Assembly: GCF_025143985.1 (NCBI RefSeq)
Contig: NZ_CP083564.1
Location: forward strand, 1,985,501-2,049,500
Length of the DNA stretch: 64,000 nt
Source of the DNA: Sulfitobacter sp. W027
GTDB lineage: Bacteria > Pseudomonadota > Alphaproteobacteria > Rhodobacterales > Rhodobacteraceae
Direction: 5' to 3'
Below are positions 57,712 through 64,000 of this stretch, in pieces. A model generated the notes under the pieces. It worked only from the letters and a program-made list of their open reading frames with translations, did not search any database and was not told the DNA's origin. Position 1 is the first letter of the stretch, and each line of letters opens with the position of its first letter. A program made the translations under genes and the position numbers.

Positions 57712-58200
57712 ATGAAAGAGTCAATCCACTCCTCAGCAACGATCGTTATATTTGGTCGTGTGGTTGATGATTTGCAGGTGAGCAGTTCTGCGGAAGATAA
57801 AAAGGCAAAGAGAGACCCGAAATTTGCGCGGGCCTATGGCTTTACTTTTGACGGCACGTATCTCGAACTGACGTCTCCTGTACTCTTTCTTGTAGATGGA
57901 AATGGCGAAGAGGCGGACGATATCGAGCTTCCGGGTCCTAATCCGCGCGATAAGAAGTTCTATGAAAACCTGCGCGCTTGGACGGTCAAGCGCACGGATG
58001 AGACGATCCGATTGGATGTAGATTCTGGTAGGTTCGAAACCCTTCTGCCCGATACCGGCGGCGATGGCGGGGCTGGCGTGTCGGGTGCGCGCGTATCAGG
58101 CGCTCGGGTTTCAGGAGCGCGCGTATCAGGCGCTCGGGTATCGGGTGCGCGGGTCTCGGGTGCTCGGATCAGCGGTGCACGCGGAGATGCCAGCGACTGA
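57712..58200 (+). CDS. Cys-free protein with seven C-terminal (V/I)SGAR pentads; candidate YcaO substrate
   Basis: 162 aa, no recognised family. Residues 1-115 look like a small folded domain (ATIVIFGRVVDDLQV, GFTFDGTYLELTSPVLFLV, RDKKFYENLRAWTVKR). A Gly-rich hinge (DTGGDGGAG) leads to seven uninterrupted pentads, VSGAR x6 then ISGAR (123-157), and a short tail GDASD. There is no Cys and no signal peptide. Two readings fit: a peptide precursor whose repeated Ser-Gly sites are changed by YcaO-TfuA, or a short right-handed pentapeptide-repeat coil (phase A-R-V-S-G). It follows the peptidase gene by 75 bp and ends the plus-strand cluster. Confidence 0.8.
   Translation: MKESIHSSATIVIFGRVVDDLQVSSSAEDKKAKRDPKFARAYGFTFDGTYLELTSPVLFLVDGNGEEADDIELPGPNPRDKKFYENLRAWTVKRTDETIRLDVDSGRFETLLPDTGGDGGAGVSGARVSGARVSGARVSGARVSGARVSGARISGARGDASD
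58078..58182 (+). repeat. Seven tandem 15-bp units encoding (V/I)SGAR
   Basis: Units read GTGTCGGGTGCGCGC, GTATCAGGCGCTCGG, GTTTCAGGAGCGCGC, then the second form again, GTATCGGGTGCGCGG, GTCTCGGGTGCTCGG and ATCAGCGGTGCACGC. The protein is almost invariant while synonymous bases differ in nearly every unit, including a TCN/AGC serine switch in the last one. This points to selection on the amino acids, not to a fresh duplication. Confidence 0.95.
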
Positions 58201-58214
58201 TCCAATTAGCGTTT

Positions 58215-58250
58215 GCTGGCCATACTATTCTTTATAGTCCAGCACGTTTT
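58215..58250. terminator. Candidate bidirectional terminator between convergent genes
   Basis: GCTGG...CCAGC outer stem with an inner ACTAT-TCTTT-ATAGT stem, followed by a short T run (58247-58250). It lies 15 bp after the repeat-protein stop and contains the stop codon of the convergent cyclase gene. Confidence 0.4.
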
Positions 58251-60022
58251 AAGCCTTCCAGAAAGTGCGCAACGTCTTCTGGATATTTGTCCGGTTGAAC
58301 ATCGGCCCAACGTTCGGCCGCAAAGTCCGGATGCGCTCTGCGCACCCGATCCGCTTCGGACTGGGCTTCGTCTTTTCGCCCAAGGTACGCATAGGAGGCA
58401 GCTAATATACGTCTTCCTTCGGTCGGATTTTGCATCTTTTGGATGGTTTTGATCGCGTCATCATAGCGCTTAAGGTTGAAATATGCCCCCCCGAGGTGCC
58501 AGACATATTGATCCGGATAAAATGGGTTGAGCCGCATAGCTTTCTGTAAAAGATCGATGGACTCTTCTGACCGACCTGAATGAGCTAATGCGTCAGCCAT
58601 GTCGGACATCACATTGGCATCGTTGGGGTTCAATTTCAGAGCACGGTCATAGGCATTGAGCGCCGCGTCATGCTCCTTCCGGTAAAGGTGCGCAAAGCCC
58701 AACTCGCCGAACCCGCGCGCATCGCTTCCATCCATTTCAATGGCGCGCTGCGCAAATACTAGGGCTTCGTCAAGCGAGGTCGCGGTGTCCTCAGACCAGT
58801 CGTAGCGCCAGATTAAATTGGACGTCCGCGAACTTGCGGCGTAAGCTCGTGAGTACGAATTGTCACTCTTCAAAGCGGCCTCAAACAGCGAGCGGGCGTT
58901 TTGCACGTCTTTTTGCGTGTACCGTGACAAATACCTTTCACCCCTGAGCACTATCTCATAGGCCAGCAAATTTGCGGGCGGCAGCAGGCGCGTTCGTTCT
59001 TGTTCAGTAACCTCGATTTGGGCCGCCGTCGCCGACACGATGACTTGATTGATTTCGTCCTGCAAATCAAAGAGGTCTTCGATATTGCGATTGTATTGCT
59101 CGCCCCAAATCGTGCGGTTCAGCAGCGCGTCCAGTAGCTGGATGGTAATCCTCAACCGGGCTCCGGATTTTCGGACGGACCCCTCTACAACGTAGCGCAC
59201 CCTCAGTTCGCTTGCCACTTGCTTTGGCGCTTTGAGGCGGTCGCGGTACATGTAAGCGGAATCGCGAGAGATAACGAAGAGATTGTGGAAGCGCGACAGG
59301 CTGGTGGTTACGTCCTCCGTCAGGCCCTCAGCAAACCATCTGTCGTCCTCGCTGTTGCCCTGAAACTCGAAGGGCAGCACAACAATGGACTGATTTGGAA
59401 TAGCCCTTTCCCGGTAGTCGACAGACTTGTTGATATCGCGCCTCAATCCCGGCGTCATTGCCGCGGAGGCCGGGTTTTCATGAACCTGAAAGACATCGAC
59501 TGTTTTGCCGATATTTTTGAAATCCTGGCCGCCAAGATATTCGTACCCATATTGAAGGTTGTTGCTGACATGATCGTAGGTCGCGCCCGAAATGCAAATT
59601 CGTCCGGGATTTGAAAACGCCTCAATCCGGGCAGCGATATTGATGCTTTCACCCGAAATATCGTCTCCCTGAACAAGAACTTCGCCGAGATTGATGCCGA
59701 AGCGAAACCATATCTGTTCGTCTGCGGACAGGCTCTGGTTCATCTCGCTGCAGATCTTCTGCATCTCGACAGCGAAGGTGACGGCATCAACGGCGCTTTC
59801 AAAAATCATGAACGCGTTGTCACCCGCCGACCCCTTAAATTCCCCAGAGAACGCAGCGATCCCGCTCCGAAAAATATCTAGCCGCTCTCGCACTGCGTCT
59901 GCGGTTCCCTCTTCGTCGAAGCTCATCATTCGGCTAAAGTTCGCAACGTCTGCGAATACTATTGCAACCAGCCTCCTCTTCTTTCTGGAGGTCGAACGCG
60001 CTGATGCTTTGAGCTTACTCAC
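58232..60022 (-). CDS. Class III adenylate/guanylate cyclase with TolB-like and TPR domains
   Basis: 596 aa. Residues 15-185 form a class III cyclase domain: VAIVFADVANFSRMM (metal Asp25), EFKGSAGDNAFMIF (second metal Asp68, with Lys63 nearby), WFRFGINLGEVLVQGDDISGESINIAARIE (transition-state Asn128 and Arg132). Residues 205-345 resemble the TolB N-terminal/FlgO-like domain common in this group (QSIVVLPFEFQGNSEDDRWFAEGLTEDVTTSLS). Residues 370-560 are TPR repeats (AYDRALKLNPNDANVMSDMADALAHSGR). Cyclic AMP is the likely product. It is convergent with the YcaO cluster, and the protein at 60899 has a domain able to bind its product. Confidence 0.9.
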   Translation of the reverse strand: MSKLKASARSTSRKKRRLVAIVFADVANFSRMMSFDEEGTADAVRERLDIFRSGIAAFSGEFKGSAGDNAFMIFESAVDAVTFAVEMQKICSEMNQSLSADEQIWFRFGINLGEVLVQGDDISGESINIAARIEAFSNPGRICISGATYDHVSNNLQYGYEYLGGQDFKNIGKTVDVFQVHENPASAAMTPGLRRDINKSVDYRERAIPNQSIVVLPFEFQGNSEDDRWFAEGLTEDVTTSLSRFHNLFVISRDSAYMYRDRLKAPKQVASELRVRYVVEGSVRKSGARLRITIQLLDALLNRTIWGEQYNRNIEDLFDLQDEINQVIVSATAAQIEVTEQERTRLLPPANLLAYEIVLRGERYLSRYTQKDVQNARSLFEAALKSDNSYSRAYAASSRTSNLIWRYDWSEDTATSLDEALVFAQRAIEMDGSDARGFGELGFAHLYRKEHDAALNAYDRALKLNPNDANVMSDMADALAHSGRSEESIDLLQKAMRLNPFYPDQYVWHLGGAYFNLKRYDDAIKTIQKMQNPTEGRRILAASYAYLGRKDEAQSEADRVRRAHPDFAAERWADVQPDKYPEDVAHFLEGLKRAGL

Positions 60023-60138
60023 CTGCGTTCGTCCAGCATGTGGGCTTGAACACGACCTGGGAATTCTGCGTTAAAGCTTCAAAAACCGACTTCCGTGTTT
60101 GCTCCCACTCAGAACAAAGCAGCCCGGCAATAATGACA

Positions 60139-60639
60139 TCACGCCTTTTGCCGTCCGAGAACCACCCCCCCCCGAAACCGCCCCTCTTCCTGAAATCCTA
60201 GCGAGGTGAGAGCGGACCGGGTCGCTGAATTGTCTTCTCTGTAATAGGTCGACAACCGGTATAGCCGAAGCTGCCTGAACGCGAGTTCCAGCAGGCTGAT
60301 CGACATGGCCGTCGCAAGGCCTTTCCGGCGAAACTGCCGCCCCACGAATGCGGGAACGATGGCATCACCGTGGATGTAATTGATGGCCTCCAGTCCCGCG
60401 ATGCCCGCCGGCCGCCCATCGGCGCTGATCGCGATGAACCAAAAGGCTGTCGGGTTGGTCGCGTACTCCAACGACTTTTTCCAGCTGCCTTTCATAGCGT
60501 CCAGATTTGTTGGGATGGGATTGCTTCGCTCAAACAGCGCTACATCTTTGAAGTCCCAAAACCATTCGGAAAACGTCGATATATCGTCCAAAGACATCGG
60601 GCGGAATGTAAAGCAATCAACACTTGGTTTCGCAGCCAT
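60139..60639 (-). CDS. GNAT family N-acetyltransferase (RimJ-like)
   Basis: 166 aa from the ATG preceded by AAGGGCG; a longer frame to 60723 begins with atypical sequence. The GNAT core is FTFRPMSLDDISTFSEWFWD, FWFIAISADGRPAGIAGLEAIN, GRQFRRKGLATAMSISLLELAFRQLRLYRLSTYYREDN and SLGFQEEGRFRGGVVLG, close to RimJ/RimL-type acetyltransferases. A G9 run on the coding strand (60165-60173) lies near the 3' end, encoding part of RGGV. The substrate is unknown. Confidence 0.8.
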   Translation of the reverse strand: MAAKPSVDCFTFRPMSLDDISTFSEWFWDFKDVALFERSNPIPTNLDAMKGSWKKSLEYATNPTAFWFIAISADGRPAGIAGLEAINYIHGDAIVPAFVGRQFRRKGLATAMSISLLELAFRQLRLYRLSTYYREDNSATRSALTSLGFQEEGRFRGGVVLGRQKA

Positions 60640-60898
60640 ACGGTTTCGCCCTTGTCTTTCCGGCCAATCGAAGGGAAACCAATCAAGCAGTCGGAAAAGT
60701 TTGGTATGACACCCGCGTGGCACTCACTAACACAGTTTTCTGATGTAACTCCAACTGTACCTGTTTTTGCGTCCTGATGCCAACTTTCATCGCCTGTCGA
60801 CCGCGGCTCGAACGCAAAGGATCGGTTTTTGGGCGACCTGAGCCCCGGCCTCACGAATGGCCTAGTGAGATGTACGACTGCATCCCACGGTACCGCGG

Positions 60899-63832
60899 CT
60901 AGACGTAGCCAGCTACGACCTGCAAAAGCTTGTAGGCGGTAGGCGCGTCGTTTTTGACCACCGCAAAGAAATCTTCCGCGCTGATGCGCAGGCATGTTAG
61001 ATCGGTTGTTGCGCGCATATCGAGGGCCCGTGGCACGCCGCGAATTAAACCAAGTTCCCCCACGAGATCGCCCGGTGACGAAACAGTGACAATTTGGTTG
61101 TCGCCATCTTGTCGGGGGTCCAGCAACTCCGCAGTCCCTTCCAATATCAGAAATGCGCCAATCGACGGGTCGTCGCCTTGACGAAAGACGTAGTCGCCGG
61201 CAGCGGCATGATACCAGCGTGCCCCAAATGCAAGCAGTTGCAACTGTTTGCGCGCGAGACCTGAAAGCAATTCGGCACGTTGCAGCGCGCGCAGTTTCCG
61301 CGCCATATCTGCGCTGAACGTCTGATGTTTCTCCCCCTCCCCATCGCTGACCATGCCAGACAACCGCCCTTGCTGCATGAGGAAATGATGGTCGAATCTT
61401 TCGGGTAGCGCAATATCAGAGCCTAAACAGATGATTATGGTTTGGGGTAAAAGATTGCGGAGCTGAACGTGCAAGTTTTTGCTAATTTCCGCATCAAAAC
61501 TCGCAAGCGGTTGGTCCAGTATCAAAACATCTGGCCGCTTGACAGTCGCCCGGCCCAGAGCGACCGTTTCGGAAAGCATTGCTGACAAATTCCTCCCCCC
61601 CAAGGTGACTGGGAGATAGAATAATTGTCCTAGAATAGCCCCCTGCAGCCCAGCAGAGCGCAGCCGTTTCCCGACGAGCGACAGGAGAGCTTTGGCGTTT
61701 ACGCCATCTTTGATTTTGCCGAACAAGGCGTTCTCAAGAATGGAGAGCCCTTCAACCGGTGCATTTGTGCTCAGCGGTACAAATATGTCGTGGGTTGTTT
61801 CCTGTAGGGTGGCGGAATGTGCGCGACGCATTTGCATGACCCGCGTCATAATATCAGCAGGAAATGCCGGGCCGATTTTCTCCGCGGGGATTACCAGAGA
61901 AACAGCAAGCAACTGTGCTTTTTGACTTAGTGACAGAGGGGCGCCCCGGCGGTAGACGGGCAAGAGTTCCAGCGCCGCTCTAAAAGACGATGGTTGCAGG
62001 CCGAGCTTGCGAAACAAAGGGTGATCGGTTCCGTCTACTCCAAAGATTTTATCCAAGAGATCAACGATATCTGCGGCCAGCTGAAGTAGATCCTCCTCTA
62101 GGTCCAGCTTGTTCAAAAGCAACGCAAAGGATGGGTGGTCAATCAGGACCTGCGCTGTGACGGGGACCAACGGCATCGCAAAAATCAGGTTTTCTGCCAC
62201 CGGCAATGCAGGGTTGTATGTCGTTTCGTCGAAAAAGGCGACCTGATCCGCCAGTCCGGCATCGCGCACTTCTGTGGCAATTTCCGCGCGCAGATCGGTG
62301 AGTTTGCGAGCAAGTTCGGGATGCCGCTTTGGGAGCAACTTTTGCTCAATGGCACGATCTAACAAGAAATCATTCAATCCGATACTGGTGATCAGTTCGA
62401 TCCACCAATCTTGCAAGGCTTCGATGTCGGTTACTTTCGCGGCAGCAGCGTCAAGCCATGGCACATCCAGCGGATCGGTGCTGTTACCAGTGCGCTCACT
62501 CTCCACAATAACTGCCATATCAGTTGGCGGAACCTGTGGCCTGGTGAGCAGCGCCATATTGAAGTTGTCGCCCAACAGGCCCTCAAACAGGACGGGTGTA
62601 GTGCCGACGTAGCCGATCCGGCTAGCGATTGTTATTTGATGGAGCGCGCTGAGGTTCTGGCCCGCGATGTGCACCTGGCCGTGCGATGGCAGAAGTTCGC
62701 GTGTTAGTAACATCGACAAAGCGCGACGGTCTTGCTCGTCCGGCACGGTGATGGCGATAGAGCTGGCAGCTGGGAAAGTGGCATTCAGATCGTTTAGAAC
62801 GGTTGCCCCTTCCGCATCTACTACGCTAACGCCACGCAATTCGATGTCACCAACCAACTGCGGATTGTCCAACGCTGCGCCCTCAAATAGTGATGTATCT
62901 ATCATCTGCTCCGGCGCGAAACGCTCAACAATCGTTTCCCATCGCATCGCCATATCCTGCGATTGGTTGTAGTAGATTAGAAGCTCTCTCCAAGGGCTAG
63001 AGAGATCTTTGTACGCTGCCAGGGCGGCCACCAAAGCGCCCACCGTAATTTCGCCCCTAATCGCCAGAAAGCCGCCAATCGTATAGAAAAGGAATGGCGT
63101 GAGTTGACCGATGAAGTTGTTCACGAACTTCATGAAATACTTTTTTCGATAGATCTGGAAACGAATGTGATAGAGGCGCCCCAGACGGGCTGAAATCATC
63201 GCCAGACGGTGGCGCCAGCCGCGGTTCAGACGCAGTGTCAGGGCACCTGCCGCACTCTCCCCAATTTCGCTGGCGAGCGCGCGCACTTCAATGACGCGGG
63301 CCTTATTCAGCACATTGATCTGGCGCTGCATCCTTGGAATAATCCATGCCTGTAAAGGGATCATGGCGCAGGCGGCGATGCCAAAGGCAAAGCTCTGGAC
63401 AAATAGAAAGCCCAAAATCGTGAGCATCTGCCCCGCCTGAAGGATAGGCTGGGAAACCGCGTTCCCCATGAGCCCGCCCATCGGTTCAACCTCCGATGTG
63501 ACCATACTGACTAACTCACCCTGACTGGTGCGCTCAAAGTAGGGGGAAGGAAACCGCAAGATCCGCGCAATAAGCGTATAGCGCAGCCGCCGTAGCATGC
63601 GTTCGGAAAGCACACCGGTCATTGTGTTGATCCGCATTTTCATCGCGCCGTGGACCAGCACCGACGCTAAAAACAGGCCACACAACATCATTAAAAACGT
63701 GATCTGACCGAACTCAACGCCCTGAACCGTAACGGTTCCGCCCTCCGCACCGATGGCATCGTTAATAATGCGCTTGGGTAGTTCGAGGGTCAGATACAGC
63801 AAAGGAAAGAGGACCAGCGTTGCCGTAAGCAA
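60899..63832 (-). CDS. ABC exporter-like protein with decayed ATPase and cyclic-nucleotide-binding domain
   Basis: 977 aa from a TTG. Residues 1-300 are a type I exporter membrane domain (SPYFERTSQGELVSMVTSEVE, TVGALVAALAAYKDLSSPWREL). Residues 327-835 resemble a nucleotide-binding domain, but Walker A is lost (ITVPDEQDRRALSM, 361-374), a long helical insertion spans about 430-690, the signature reads LGGRNLSAMLSETVALGRA, Walker B has Gln for the catalytic Glu (VLILDQPLASFD) and no H-loop His is seen. Residues 853-972 form a cyclic-nucleotide-binding domain (PGDLVGELGLIRGVPRALDMRAT). In-frame sequence upstream (SIERSLFAFIWKFSKREQ) looks like true family N-terminus and has AGGAAGG seven bases before an ATC codon at 63889, so the true start may be there. 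Confidence 0.8.
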   Translation of the reverse strand: MLTATLVLFPLLYLTLELPKRIINDAIGAEGGTVTVQGVEFGQITFLMMLCGLFLASVLVHGAMKMRINTMTGVLSERMLRRLRYTLIARILRFPSPYFERTSQGELVSMVTSEVEPMGGLMGNAVSQPILQAGQMLTILGFLFVQSFAFGIAACAMIPLQAWIIPRMQRQINVLNKARVIEVRALASEIGESAAGALTLRLNRGWRHRLAMISARLGRLYHIRFQIYRKKYFMKFVNNFIGQLTPFLFYTIGGFLAIRGEITVGALVAALAAYKDLSSPWRELLIYYNQSQDMAMRWETIVERFAPEQMIDTSLFEGAALDNPQLVGDIELRGVSVVDAEGATVLNDLNATFPAASSIAITVPDEQDRRALSMLLTRELLPSHGQVHIAGQNLSALHQITIASRIGYVGTTPVLFEGLLGDNFNMALLTRPQVPPTDMAVIVESERTGNSTDPLDVPWLDAAAAKVTDIEALQDWWIELITSIGLNDFLLDRAIEQKLLPKRHPELARKLTDLRAEIATEVRDAGLADQVAFFDETTYNPALPVAENLIFAMPLVPVTAQVLIDHPSFALLLNKLDLEEDLLQLAADIVDLLDKIFGVDGTDHPLFRKLGLQPSSFRAALELLPVYRRGAPLSLSQKAQLLAVSLVIPAEKIGPAFPADIMTRVMQMRRAHSATLQETTHDIFVPLSTNAPVEGLSILENALFGKIKDGVNAKALLSLVGKRLRSAGLQGAILGQLFYLPVTLGGRNLSAMLSETVALGRATVKRPDVLILDQPLASFDAEISKNLHVQLRNLLPQTIIICLGSDIALPERFDHHFLMQQGRLSGMVSDGEGEKHQTFSADMARKLRALQRAELLSGLARKQLQLLAFGARWYHAAAGDYVFRQGDDPSIGAFLILEGTAELLDPRQDGDNQIVTVSSPGDLVGELGLIRGVPRALDMRATTDLTCLRISAEDFFAVVKNDAPTAYKLLQVVAGYV

Positions 63833-64000
63833 GATTAGCTGTTCGCGCTTCGAGAACTTCCAGATGAAAGCAAAGAGTGAGCGTTCGATACTCTATCCTT
63901 CCTAAGAAGTTCTGAACAAGCGTAGGTTTCACTCTACGGCACCCCTCGTTGTATTCCAAGAAAATGCGCCAGCGTGCCTATGTCGGACACCCCTCAAGCC

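Noticed and set aside
58078..58182. Tandem repeats as a CRISPR-like array
   Set aside because: Units are 15 bp, directly adjacent without spacers and in frame with a coding sequence.

Overview
The window looks like chromosomal DNA of a marine alphaproteobacterium of the Rhodobacterales (Roseobacter group; a Sulfitobacter-like organism would fit, but the species is not proven). The grounds are the GC-rich coding style, a ChoX/ChoW choline importer, a fused MrpAB antiporter operon, a TRAP transporter, an imuA-imuB-dnaE2 cassette and two LexA boxes of the alphaproteobacterial form GAAC-N7-GAAC.

Layout. Positions 1-9.2 kb (minus strand) hold osmo- and ion-homeostasis genes: a choline uptake operon behind a BetI-like operator, a secreted pseudo-caspase with Sel1 repeats, and a complete six-gene Mrp/Mnh antiporter operon (mnhAB-C-D-E-F-G). 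Positions 9.4-13.9 kb hold a malonyl-CoA synthetase behind a TRAP transporter, possibly a malonate uptake and activation unit. Positions 14.0-23.0 kb are a DNA-damage island: a radical SAM protein coupled to a UdgX-type uracil-DNA glycosylase, a SRAP/YedK gene broken by a 17-bp tandem duplication, and the mutasome imuA-imuB-dnaE2. Perfect LexA boxes sit in front of both plus-strand units. Positions 23.1-30.8 kb are a TPP-riboswitch operon of ten overlapping or closely packed genes (thiD-O-S-G-E-F, thiY, tenA, thiZ, thiX) that makes the thiazole, couples it and salvages pyrimidine.

From about 31 to 53 kb the sequence is visibly less GC-rich and is a surface polysaccharide locus: nucleotide-sugar enzymes, a priming glycosyltransferase, four further glycosyltransferases, a flippase, a ligase/polymerase, Wzz-like and export proteins, a glycoside hydrolase, a deacetylase, an asparagine-synthase-like amidotransferase and three CelD-like acyltransferases. 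Several genes carry long G or C homopolymers. A decayed IS6-family element (53.4-54.2 kb) ends this locus.

Positions 54.3-58.2 kb hold the most unusual unit: ycaO, tfuA, a cytoplasmic thermolysin-like metallopeptidase gene and a gene for a 162-residue protein ending in seven perfect (V/I)SGAR pentads. It has the layout of a peptide- or protein-modification system without a recognisable known product. Facing it on the minus strand (58.2-63.9 kb) are a class III nucleotide cyclase with TPR repeats, a GNAT acetyltransferase and an ABC exporter-like protein with a decayed ATPase domain and a C-terminal cyclic-nucleotide-binding domain, suggesting a second-messenger link between cyclase and transporter.

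No tRNA, rRNA or CRISPR array was seen.
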